Assembly (NCBI GenBank): GCA_016200915.1
Contig: JACQDV010000076.1
Location: 1-63,499 of the forward strand
DNA from: Sphingobacteriales bacterium
Lineage (GTDB): Bacteria > Bacteroidota > Bacteroidia > Chitinophagales > Chitinophagaceae
Length of the DNA: 63,499 nucleotides
Direction of reading: 5' to 3'
Position 1 is the first letter of the stretch; each line of letters starts with the position of its first letter. This document shows, in pieces, positions 18,288 through 26,283 of the stretch. The notes below the pieces were generated by a model. The model was not told the origin of the DNA. It ran no database searches and was given only the letters and a program-made list of their open reading frames with translations. Both the position numbers and the translations under genes were made by a program.

Positions 18288-18321
18288 AAGCTCACATCTG
18301 CCGGATGGATGGGGCTTTTTT
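18288..18321 (+). terminator. Candidate terminator after the 51-aa frame
   Basis: AAGCTC pairs with GGGCTT (one G-U), enclosing an inner CATC/GATG pairing, and is followed by a run of T residues. The stem is moderate. Confidence 0.4.
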
Positions 18322-18390
18322 AGTTTGTGTAGTACCGCTGTTACAACCCCTTTTTTATTATTCATTCATAGAATTGAACTTTCTTTTCTT

Positions 18391-18429
18391 ACCCGTCAGA
18401 CTCCCTCCTGCATCGGGATTCAGACGGGT
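18391..18429. other. GC-rich hairpin before the M16 peptidase gene
   Basis: ACCCGTC pairs with GACGGGT, with an inner TCCC/GGGA helix, in otherwise AT-rich DNA. It ends about 40 bp before the -7 box at 18470. It may be a terminator or a small dispersed palindrome. Confidence 0.4.
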
Positions 18430-18469
18430 ATTTCGCTAAACTTTTTATTTTCCTCAGCACCGATACAGC

Positions 18470-18477
18470 TAAATTTG
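18470..18477 (+). promoter_or_regulatory. -7 promoter box immediately before an ATG
   Basis: TAAATTTG fits TAnnTTTG, and the sequence through the start codon reads TAAATTTGCACCATG. This is the same GCACC-ATG spacing as at 12703, so the M16 operon mRNA would be nearly leaderless. Confidence 0.6.
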
Positions 18478-18481
18478 CACC

Positions 18482-19723
18482 ATGATTCAGTATGAAAAAT
18501 TTGTTTTGGCGAATGGTCTGCGGGTGCTGGTACATGAAGATACCTCTACTCCAATGGCTGTGATGAATATTATGTATGATGTAGGCTCAAGAGATGAAGA
18601 GCCTGAACGTACCGGTTTTGCTCATTTGTTTGAACACCTCATGTTTGGCGGAAGTATCAATGTTCCTCAATACGATGAGCCGCTGCAAATGGCAGGCGGA
18701 GAAAACAATGCCTATACAACCAATGATGTAACCAACTACTATATTACTATTCCTGCCGATAACTTAGAAACCGCTTTCTGGTTAGAGAGTGACCGTATGT
18801 TATCGCTGGCGTTTAGCGAAAAGAGTTTAGATGTGCAGCGTAAAGTGGTATGCGAAGAGTTTAAAGAACATTATCTTAATAAACCTTATGGCGATGTGTG
18901 GCATAAACTGAGGGAAATGATTTATCAAAAACATCCTTACCGCTGGATGACGATTGGTAAAGAACTCAGCCATATTGAAAATGCAAAGCTGGAAGATGTA
19001 AAGAAATTTTTCTTCAAACATTACCGTCCTGTAAATGCTATAATGGTGGTGGCAGGGAATATAACAGCAGCCAAAGTGAAAGAACTAACCGAAAAATGGT
19101 TTGGCGATATTCCTGCAGGTGAAAAATATGAACGCAATCTACCGGAAGAACCAAAGCAAACAGCACCCCGCAGATTAGCAATAAAAGCAAATGTTCCATT
19201 GGATGCTTTTTATAAATGCTGGCATATTTATAGTCGTCTTGACAACCGCTATTACATAGCTGATTTGATAACAGAGGTGTTGAGTGGCGGTGGTTCATCC
19301 CGTTTGTATCAATCATTAGTAAAAGAAAAGCAATTGTTCAGCAATATTGACTGTTATCACTATGGAACAGTGGATAAAGGCTTGCTTTGTATTGATGGTA
19401 AACTGGTAAAAGGAGTGAAGATGGAAGACGCAGAAAAAGCCGTAGAAGAAGAACTGCTGAAAATAAAATCAGAAAAAGTAAGTGAAGAAGAATTGCAGAA
19501 GGTTAAGAATAAAACAGAAAGTATGATGGCATTTGAAGATATGAGTGTGATGAACCGTGCCAACAGCCTGGCTTTTTATGAACTGCTCGGCGATGCCAAT
19601 CTTATGAACACAGAATTATCCAAATACCAGCAGGTAACTGCTGATGATATTTTAAAAGAAAGCCAAATCATTTTTGACGAGGCTAATTCAAATACACTTT
19701 ATTATTATTCATCTAACAATTAA
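18482..19723 (+). CDS. M16 family zinc peptidase, catalytic subunit
   Basis: This is a 413-residue insulinase/pitrilysin-family metallopeptidase. The inverted zinc motif HLFEH is present (H48, E51, H52), with the downstream Glu-rich block RKVVCEEFKEH supplying the third ligand. The C-terminal M16 half follows. There is no signal peptide in this frame, so location is cytoplasmic or uncertain. It is the first gene of a + strand run and is followed 50 bp later by a second M16 gene lacking the zinc motif. The two together match the two-subunit M16 arrangement, with one zinc subunit and one R/Y-pair subunit. Confidence 0.92.
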   Translation: MIQYEKFVLANGLRVLVHEDTSTPMAVMNIMYDVGSRDEEPERTGFAHLFEHLMFGGSINVPQYDEPLQMAGGENNAYTTNDVTNYYITIPADNLETAFWLESDRMLSLAFSEKSLDVQRKVVCEEFKEHYLNKPYGDVWHKLREMIYQKHPYRWMTIGKELSHIENAKLEDVKKFFFKHYRPVNAIMVVAGNITAAKVKELTEKWFGDIPAGEKYERNLPEEPKQTAPRRLAIKANVPLDAFYKCWHIYSRLDNRYYIADLITEVLSGGGSSRLYQSLVKEKQLFSNIDCYHYGTVDKGLLCIDGKLVKGVKMEDAEKAVEEELLKIKSEKVSEEELQKVKNKTESMMAFEDMSVMNRANSLAFYELLGDANLMNTELSKYQQVTADDILKESQIIFDEANSNTLYYYSSNN

Positions 19724-19773
19724 AATGTTGTTTGTTGGTCAGGTGACCAGCAAAAGCAAGAGGGGATATATAA

Positions 19774-21078
19774 ATGATAGCAACTAATAAAGCAGCCATG
19801 CCCGACAGAACTCAAGCACCCGCCATAAAAGATGCCGTTGAATTTGACTTAAAACTCAAACCATACGAAAAATTTATTTTGGATAACGGCGTTCCGGTGT
19901 ACAACATCAACGCCGGTGCTGAAGATGTGATGATGGTGGAACTGGTTTTCTTTGCCGGTAACAGTTATGAAGAAAAAAATATAGTAGCCGCTGCGGCCAA
20001 CGCTCTTCTGAAAAACGGAACTACTAAAAGAACGGCTTTTCAAATCAATAATCATTTTGAATATTATGGTTCCTATCTCAATCGTAATTGTTATAACGAA
20101 ACGGCCACCCTTACGTTGCATACTTTATCCAAACATTTACCGGAGTTGTTACCGGTAATGCAGGAAATAATTACCGACTCCATTTTTCCTGAAGAAGAGA
20201 TTTCTATTTTCAAACAAAACAGCAAGCAACGCCTGATAGTAGGATTAAAGAAATGCGATTTTGTTGCCGGTCGTTTGATTGATGCATATGTATATGGTGA
20301 GCAGCATCCTTATGGTAAATACAGCAATGCAGAAGATTATGATGCGTTGCAAAGAAATGAGCTGATTGATTTTTATAAAAAATATTACAGCAACGGTCAG
20401 TGTGTAATCTTTACTGCAGGGCAATTACCGTCCAATTTATATCAGCAGTTAAATGATTGTTTTGGTAAACTTCCACTGCAACCGCCGCCTGCTGAAACAA
20501 GTAGTTTTATTGTAATACCGGCTGAACAAAAGAAATACCGTATCAGCAATGATCCAAATGGTGTGCAAGGAGCTATTCGTTTGGCACAACCGTTTCCAAA
20601 TCGCCTGCACCCTGATTTTTTGAAATGCTCCATGCTTAATACTTTGTTTGGTGGCTATTTTGGCTCCAGACTGATGAGCAATATCCGTGAGGAAAAGGGC
20701 TACACCTATGGTATTCACAGCTACGTTCAAAATCATGTGCATCAAACGGCATGGATGGTAAGTACTGAAGCAGGAAAGGATGTTTGTGAAGCAACCATTG
20801 AAGAAGTATACAAAGAAATGCAGTTGTTGAGAGAAGATTTAGTCGATGAAGAAGAATTACACCTGGTTCGTAATTATATGATGGGTGTGATACTCGGTGA
20901 TTTAGATGGTCCTTTTCAACTGATTGCCCGGTGGAAGAATATAATTTTAAATAACTTGGATGAAACGTACTTTTATAAATCCATTCAAAACATTAAAACC
21001 GTAAGTGCAGAAGAACTGAAGGAGATGGCCAATAAATATTTATTGCCGGAGAAGTTTTATGAGTTGGTGGTGGTTTAA
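19774..21078 (+). CDS. M16 family peptidase-like protein, non-catalytic subunit
   Basis: This 434-residue M16 homologue has no HxxEH: the corresponding region reads AGNSYEEKNIVAAAANALLK. The C-terminal domain carries REEKGYTYGIHSY, the Arg/Tyr substrate-binding element of the partner subunit. It therefore most likely pairs with the 18482 product to form an active heterodimer. The start at ATG 19774 is tentative; ATG 19798 would also fit. The stop lies 10 bp before the next gene, supporting an operon. Confidence 0.88.
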   Translation: MIATNKAAMPDRTQAPAIKDAVEFDLKLKPYEKFILDNGVPVYNINAGAEDVMMVELVFFAGNSYEEKNIVAAAANALLKNGTTKRTAFQINNHFEYYGSYLNRNCYNETATLTLHTLSKHLPELLPVMQEIITDSIFPEEEISIFKQNSKQRLIVGLKKCDFVAGRLIDAYVYGEQHPYGKYSNAEDYDALQRNELIDFYKKYYSNGQCVIFTAGQLPSNLYQQLNDCFGKLPLQPPPAETSSFIVIPAEQKKYRISNDPNGVQGAIRLAQPFPNRLHPDFLKCSMLNTLFGGYFGSRLMSNIREEKGYTYGIHSYVQNHVHQTAWMVSTEAGKDVCEATIEEVYKEMQLLREDLVDEEELHLVRNYMMGVILGDLDGPFQLIARWKNIILNNLDETYFYKSIQNIKTVSAEELKEMANKYLLPEKFYELVVV

Positions 21079-21088
21079 AATTTAGTGT

Positions 21089-21457
21089 ATGAACTTTCTT
21101 TTAAAAATCCTCATTACTGCAGTCAATGTTTTTGTACTGGCGTATGTTTTGCCGGGTATTGAAATAAAAGATTTTCTTACTGCTGTTATAGTGGCGTTTG
21201 TACTGGCAATATTAGATGCTATTGTAAAACCCTTGCTGATTTTATTTACACTGCCTGCCACTATTTTTACACTGGGGCTTTTTCTTTTTGTTATCAATGC
21301 TGTTATCATCCTGATAGATGCCTATTTTGTTCATGGATTTAAAGTTGAAGGTTTTTGGTATGCTTTGCTGTTCAGTATGTGTTTATCGCTGCTCAACTCA
21401 TTTGTACATAAAAGAGCTTTTCCTGAAAAATCAGATGGAAGGCATATACAGGATTAA
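21089..21457 (+). CDS. Phage-holin-family (4-TM) membrane protein
   Basis: This is a 122-residue, four-helix membrane protein of the phage holin superfamily IV type. Characteristic blocks are AYVLPGIEIKDFLTAVIVA, LDAIVKPLLILFTLPATIFTLGLF and NAVIILIDAYFV. Despite the name, chromosomal members are not linked to phages and their function is unknown. It lies 10 bp after the M16 gene and 48 bp before the dehydrogenase gene, and no phage genes are nearby. Confidence 0.85.
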   Translation: MNFLLKILITAVNVFVLAYVLPGIEIKDFLTAVIVAFVLAILDAIVKPLLILFTLPATIFTLGLFLFVINAVIILIDAYFVHGFKVEGFWYALLFSMCLSLLNSFVHKRAFPEKSDGRHIQD

Positions 21458-21505
21458 TGTTTTTTTACTGCTGATTATGCAGTAAATATTTCTCAATTTT
21501 GCCAA

Positions 21506-23515
21506 ATGAATTTCGACCGTAAAGATTTATCTGACGAAGAGCTTGTCCGTTTTTATAAAAGTATTTTACTGCCAAGGATGATTGAAGAGAAAATGCTGGT
21601 GTTATTGCGGCAGGGAAAAATTTCCAAATGGTTTAGCGGAATAGGACAGGAAGCCATTGCCGTTGGCGCTACCCTCGCATTGGATGAAGATGAATGGGTG
21701 ATGCCACTGCATCGAAACCTGGGCGTGTTCACTACCCGCAATATGCCATTGAACAAACTATTTAAACAATGGCAGGGAAGTAAAGATGGTTACAGCAAAG
21801 GAAGAGAAAGAAGTTTTCATTTTGGTACAAAAGAACATCATATCTGCGGAATGATTTCACACTTAGGCCCGCAATTAGCCATTGCAGATGGTGTGGCATT
21901 AGCACATAAACTTCGTAAAGAAAATAAAATAGCCGTTGCTTTTACGGGTGATGGCGGAACGAGTGAAGGAGATTTTCATGAAGCATTGAATGTGGCTGCC
22001 GTTTGGGATTTACCGGTGATATTTATTATTGAAAACAATGGTTATGGCTTAAGTACACCGGTTAATGAACAATATCGCTGCGATAGTTTGGTTGATAAAG
22101 CAAGAGGTTATGGTATGGACGGTGTAAAGATTGATGGAAATAACCTGCTTACCGTTTATGATACCATTAAAGGTGTAAAGAAATATTGCATTGAACATCA
22201 GAAGCCGTTTTTAATTGAGTGCATGACCTTCCGTATGCGGGGACATGAAGAAGCCAGCGGAACCAAGTATGTTCCAAAATATTTATTTGAGCTATGGGAA
22301 GAAAAAGATCCGGTAAAGAAATATGAAGAGTATTTAACATCAATTGGTTTATTGAGTGAAGAAAAGATTGAAAGTACTAAGTCAGAAATAAAAGAGCATA
22401 TCGAATCAGAATTAAAAATTGGCTTTGATTCACCAGCATTAATTCCGAATACAGAAGAAGAGGTAAATGATTTGTTTGCGGAAAAAGCAGTTGATTTTGA
22501 TGTAAAAATGATTGATAACTCTCAACCATCCTATCACTCACCACTCACCACTCACGATTCACGACTCATCGATGCCATCAAGGAAGGGCTTCATCAATCC
22601 ATGCAAAAACATTCCAACCTCATTTTGATGGGACAGGATATTGCCGAGTATGGAGGCGCCTTTAAAATAACAGAAGGTTTTGTAAATGATTTCGGCAAAG
22701 AAAGGGTTCGCAACACACCCTTATGCGAAAGTGCAATTGTTGGTACTGCATTAGGGCTAAGTTTGAAAGGGTATAAGAGCATGATGGAAATGCAGTTTGC
22801 TGATTTTGTAAGTGTAGGGTTTAATCAAATTGTAAATAATCTTGCCAAGATACATTACCGCTGGGGACAAAACGCTGATGTGGTGATTCGTATGCCGAGT
22901 GGTGGTGGTGTAGGAGCCGGTCCTTTTCACAGTCAGAGTAATGAAGCATGGTTTACGAAAGTGCCGGGATTAAAAATTGTTTATCCAAGTACACCAATAG
23001 ATGCAAAGGGATTAATGATTGCGGCAATCAATGATCCGAATCCCGTAATGTATTTTGAACACAAAGCTTTATACCGCAGCATCAGCGGACAAGTGCCGGA
23101 TGAATATTATGAAATTGAAATCGGTAAAGCCAAATTAGTTGAAGAAGGAGAAGATATTTCCATCATCACCTACGGAAGCGGTGTGCACTGGGCAACTGAT
23201 TATGCAATGAAGCATGAAGCTATTTCTTTTGATATACTTGATTTAAGAACATTGGCGCCGTTGGATTATGATGCTATCCGTTCTTCTGTTGAAAGAACAG
23301 GAAAAGTATTGATTCTGCATGAAGACACATTGATTGGTGGCATTGGTGGTGAAATAGCAGCCTGGATAAGTGAACATTGCTTTGAACATCTCGATGCACC
23401 GGTTATGCGTTGTGCTTCTTTAGATACTCCTGTTCCATTTAGTATTGAATTAGAGAAAAACTTTATGGCCAATGCAAGATTGGATGAGTATGTTAAACAG
23501 CTGATGAATTATTGA
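21506..23515 (+). CDS. Branched-chain/2-oxoacid dehydrogenase E1, alpha-beta fusion
   Basis: This 669-residue thiamine-diphosphate enzyme contains both E1 subunits in one chain. The alpha half (about 1-330) has the ThDP/Mg motif FTGDGGTSEGDFHEALN and IENNGYGLST. The beta half (about 350-669) begins at LIDAIKEGLHQSMQKH and contains GLSLKGYKSMMEMQFADF and the C-terminal transketolase-like domain. It decarboxylates a 2-oxoacid, probably branched-chain, and passes the acyl group to a lipoyl E2 encoded elsewhere. The linker near residue 345 is encoded by a repetitive CACTCACCACTCACC tract. The zeta-like kinase gene follows after 1 bp, an unusual partner for a metabolic gene. Confidence 0.9.
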   Translation: MNFDRKDLSDEELVRFYKSILLPRMIEEKMLVLLRQGKISKWFSGIGQEAIAVGATLALDEDEWVMPLHRNLGVFTTRNMPLNKLFKQWQGSKDGYSKGRERSFHFGTKEHHICGMISHLGPQLAIADGVALAHKLRKENKIAVAFTGDGGTSEGDFHEALNVAAVWDLPVIFIIENNGYGLSTPVNEQYRCDSLVDKARGYGMDGVKIDGNNLLTVYDTIKGVKKYCIEHQKPFLIECMTFRMRGHEEASGTKYVPKYLFELWEEKDPVKKYEEYLTSIGLLSEEKIESTKSEIKEHIESELKIGFDSPALIPNTEEEVNDLFAEKAVDFDVKMIDNSQPSYHSPLTTHDSRLIDAIKEGLHQSMQKHSNLILMGQDIAEYGGAFKITEGFVNDFGKERVRNTPLCESAIVGTALGLSLKGYKSMMEMQFADFVSVGFNQIVNNLAKIHYRWGQNADVVIRMPSGGGVGAGPFHSQSNEAWFTKVPGLKIVYPSTPIDAKGLMIAAINDPNPVMYFEHKALYRSISGQVPDEYYEIEIGKAKLVEEGEDISIITYGSGVHWATDYAMKHEAISFDILDLRTLAPLDYDAIRSSVERTGKVLILHEDTLIGGIGGEIAAWISEHCFEHLDAPVMRCASLDTPVPFSIELEKNFMANARLDEYVKQLMNY

Positions 23516-23516
23516 T

Positions 23517-24080
23517 ATGCCCGAAATTTATATTATAGCAGGATGTAATGGGGCTGGAAAAACAACAGCAGCATATAACTTGCTGCCAGATGTTTTTAAA
23601 ACAACAGAATTTGTAAATGCGGATGAAATTGCAAGAGGACTATCTCCCTTTAATCCGACAGGTGTAGCTTTTCATGCAGGAAGAATTATGCTCGAAAGAA
23701 TGGATGAACTCCTTGCAGAAAATAAAAGTTTTGCTTTTGAAACAACACTTTCCGGGCTTACGCATATTAAATTCCTAAACCGGGCAAAGCAAAAAGGATA
23801 TTCCATCATTTTCTTTTACATTTATCTTAATAGTGTTTTGCTGGCAAAAGAAAGAGTAGCTATTCGTGTAAGTAAAGGAGGTCACAATATTCCGGACGAA
23901 GTAATTGAAAGAAGATATTATAAAGGGTTAAAAAATTTTTTCGGCTATATCAAAATTGCAGATAGCTGGTATTTATATGATAACTCCGGCAGTGATTATG
24001 AACCTGTTGCAAATAAGGAGGAGGGAAAGGAAAAAATTATTAATTTTGAAATCTATAATAAACTTTTGAATGGAGGATAA
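23517..24080 (+). CDS. Zeta-toxin-family P-loop kinase
   Basis: This 187-residue protein has a Walker A motif GCNGAGKTT (about residues 9-17) and FVNADEIARGLSP near 38-50. It also has FAFETTLSG and a basic segment, ERVAIRVSKGGHNIPDE, as in zeta/PezT-like kinases. Zeta toxins phosphorylate UDP-activated amino sugars; shorter chromosomal homologues like this may have other substrates. It overlaps a downstream 54-codon gene by 11 bp, suggesting a two-gene module, although classical epsilon antitoxins lie upstream. It is placed 1 bp after the dehydrogenase gene, so it probably shares that transcript. Toxicity is inference. Confidence 0.8.
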   Translation: MPEIYIIAGCNGAGKTTAAYNLLPDVFKTTEFVNADEIARGLSPFNPTGVAFHAGRIMLERMDELLAENKSFAFETTLSGLTHIKFLNRAKQKGYSIIFFYIYLNSVLLAKERVAIRVSKGGHNIPDEVIERRYYKGLKNFFGYIKIADSWYLYDNSGSDYEPVANKEEGKEKIINFEIYNKLLNGG

Positions 24081-24234
24081 CAATCATAATACAGAAAAGT
24101 TAAGTGATAAAATTAAGGTTGCATTGGATAAGGCGATACAAAATGTTATTGCCGAAACCAAATCCAAAAATTCATACTTAGTTATTTCTGATAAAAAAGG
24201 AAATATCAAAAAAATCCCTGCTAAAGACTTATAA
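24070..24234 (+). CDS. Small partner of the zeta-like kinase (possible antitoxin)
   Basis: This 54-residue acidic/basic mixed protein begins MEDNNHNTEKLSDKIK and contains a helix (ALDKAIQNVIAETKSKN). It ends with a short beta-type segment, SYLVISDKKGNIKKIPAKDL. The start codon lies inside the last four codons of the kinase gene, an 11-bp overlap typical of translational coupling. I have no named family for it. The position, coupling and small size suggest an antitoxin or regulator of the kinase. It ends 6 bp inside the convergent DUF2784-like gene. Confidence 0.6.
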   Translation: MEDNNHNTEKLSDKIKVALDKAIQNVIAETKSKNSYLVISDKKGNIKKIPAKDL

Positions 24235-24606
24235 ATCTTTCTTTCTTTTCCAGTCTTTCACATTCAACCAAACACTCATCACCAAACTCAGAGCAAACAC
24301 AATAATCGTTGCTGTTTCCACTAATGAAATATCTAAGTTAGCTCCTGTAAGTTTTAATATAAGGAAGTGTATGTAAGACCTTGTCTGGTCGTGGTAACCT
24401 AAGTGTTCTCTTACCTGCCAGTGCCATTCGGTACAATAGCAAAATCCAATGCCTTTCCATATTCCAACTACAAACCAGGAGCAGGCAGTGAGCAATAGTG
24501 TAATTAAGTTTAGTTTTCTTGTTTTAGGAAATATCCAGCCCACTACATTGAATAATGTAAATACGGTGTGAAAGATAAAAAAGAAGATATTGAGGAATGA
24601 ATACAT
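24229..24606 (-). CDS. DUF2784-like small membrane protein
   Basis: This is a 125-residue membrane protein with about four helices. The segments NIFFFIFHTVFTLFNVVGW and WKGIGFCYCTEWHWQVREHLG fit the DUF2784 type, which has a helix, an aromatic loop and a Cys/Trp-rich turn. The function is unknown. It ends overlapping the small kinase partner on the opposite strand by 6 bp, and it starts 5 bp after the stop of the amidohydrolase upstream on the same strand. Confidence 0.6.
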   Translation of the reverse strand: MYSFLNIFFFIFHTVFTLFNVVGWIFPKTRKLNLITLLLTACSWFVVGIWKGIGFCYCTEWHWQVREHLGYHDQTRSYIHFLILKLTGANLDISLVETATIIVFALSLVMSVWLNVKDWKRKKDL

Positions 24607-24611
24607 CGAAT

Positions 24612-26171
24612 CTATTTTCTTCTTAAAGCAATACCGCCTCTTGCTCCTGTATGTACACCATTGTCAACAGTAACCACACCATTTACTAATACATATTTAA
24701 AACCAGTAGAATACTGATGCGGTTTTTCATAAATTGATTTATCGGTAACAGTTGCTTCATCAAACACTACAATATCAGCAGCCATTCCTTCTTTTAACAG
24801 CCCACGGTCCTTCAACTGAAACTTTTGCGCAGGCAAAGAAGTCATTCGTCTTACTGCTTCTTCAAGTGATAATACTTTTTCTTCTCTTACATATTTTCCC
24901 AATATCCTTGCATTGGTACCATAACCACGGGGATGCGGCATTCCTGTTCCAAATACCCTTATGCTGGCATCACTGGCAAACATGTTGAAAGGATAATGCA
25001 TGATATACTGCACATCTTTTTCACTCATGCCATGAAATATCATACCAGCACCACCATTAATCATCATCTCTATCACTGTTTCTGCTTCTGATTTGGCTGT
25101 GTGCTTTCTTCCTTTAATCAAATTAACCTGCTCAATACTTTTTCCATTCAGCGTTGAATCAAATTTATAACTGGCTACTACCGGGTAACTAAAATGTTTG
25201 AGTTTTCTTTTTTTTAAATTATTGAGCATATACTCAATCACATATTTTTTCATTGGCTCCCTATTAAGCCTTGCTACAATAGAGTCTTGCCCATCTGCCA
25301 ACACATCATCTGGTAACAAAGTACTCAATGAAGTACTGCTGGCTGTATATGGATACTGATCAATCGTTACATCCAATCCATCTTTTCTTGCCTGTTCAAT
25401 CATTGCTACTGTTTCTTTGCTTCTGCCCCAGTTATTTTGTCCGCTGCATTTAAAGTGTGAAATTTCAACCGGCATATTATTTATTCTGCCAATATACAAT
25501 GCCTCATTAATTGCTTTTACAATACTATCTGCTTCATTGCGCATGTGACTTGTATATACTCCATTATATTTTGCAGCTACAGCAGCCAGTCTTACTACTT
25601 CATTTGTTTTAGAATAAGTACCCGGAATATAAATGAGGCCGGTAGAAAAGCCAACGGCCCCACCTTTCATTGCATCTTCTACAATTTTTTCCATCTTCTG
25701 TAATTCCTCTTCGCTTGGGTCCCGCATAGCAGTACCCATTACTGCTTTGCGAACATCATTATGACCGACTAATGCTGCTACATTGATGGAAAGTTTTACA
25801 CTGTCAATAAAGTTGAGATAATTGCCAATGTCTGGTTTGGATAAACCACAATTACCGGTAATGACAGTGGTAACACCATCATAAATAAAATTATCTGCAG
25901 TAGGATTTTTTATTTCATCATCTTCAATATGCGTATGTACATCTATAAAACCGGGAGCGATAATTAATCCTTTTGCATTAATAACTTTTACTGCTTCTTC
26001 ATTAATATGTTTTTGAATAAGGGCAATCTTACCATCTTTCACAGCAATATCGGCGTAATACCAGCTATTGCCGCTGCCATCCAGCACTTTCCCGTTTTTT
26101 ACAATTACATCATATTTTACCTGTGCTGAAATGTTAACAGTGATCAATAAAAGAAAGACGAATAATTTCAT
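24612..26171 (-). CDS. D-aminoacylase / N-acyl-D-amino-acid deacylase family amidohydrolase
   Basis: This is a 519-residue secreted amidohydrolase. The start at ATG 26171 gives a signal peptide (MKLFVFLLLITVNISAQ); longer frames only add unrelated residues. Metal-site motifs include APGFIDVHTHIEDD, TGNCG near residue 110, TSHMRNEAD and the EISHFKCSG block, as in D-aminoacylases, which hydrolyse N-acyl-D-amino acids. Export suggests scavenging of D-amino-acid derivatives, possibly from cell-wall turnover. It forms a probable two-gene unit with the DUF2784-like gene. Confidence 0.88.
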   Translation of the reverse strand: MKLFVFLLLITVNISAQVKYDVIVKNGKVLDGSGNSWYYADIAVKDGKIALIQKHINEEAVKVINAKGLIIAPGFIDVHTHIEDDEIKNPTADNFIYDGVTTVITGNCGLSKPDIGNYLNFIDSVKLSINVAALVGHNDVRKAVMGTAMRDPSEEELQKMEKIVEDAMKGGAVGFSTGLIYIPGTYSKTNEVVRLAAVAAKYNGVYTSHMRNEADSIVKAINEALYIGRINNMPVEISHFKCSGQNNWGRSKETVAMIEQARKDGLDVTIDQYPYTASSTSLSTLLPDDVLADGQDSIVARLNREPMKKYVIEYMLNNLKKRKLKHFSYPVVASYKFDSTLNGKSIEQVNLIKGRKHTAKSEAETVIEMMINGGAGMIFHGMSEKDVQYIMHYPFNMFASDASIRVFGTGMPHPRGYGTNARILGKYVREEKVLSLEEAVRRMTSLPAQKFQLKDRGLLKEGMAADIVVFDEATVTDKSIYEKPHQYSTGFKYVLVNGVVTVDNGVHTGARGGIALRRK

Positions 26172-26283
26172 CCTTAAATATCCTGAAAATTGGGGAATTG
26201 ATAAAGAAACATATATTCGGATTAACATCATACTGAACTTTAACAAAAGCTGTTATATTTACATAAATCTTGCATAGTATAAT

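Noticed and set aside
21089-21457. Prophage lysis gene
   Set aside because: The holin-family label covers many chromosomal membrane proteins and no other phage gene is nearby.
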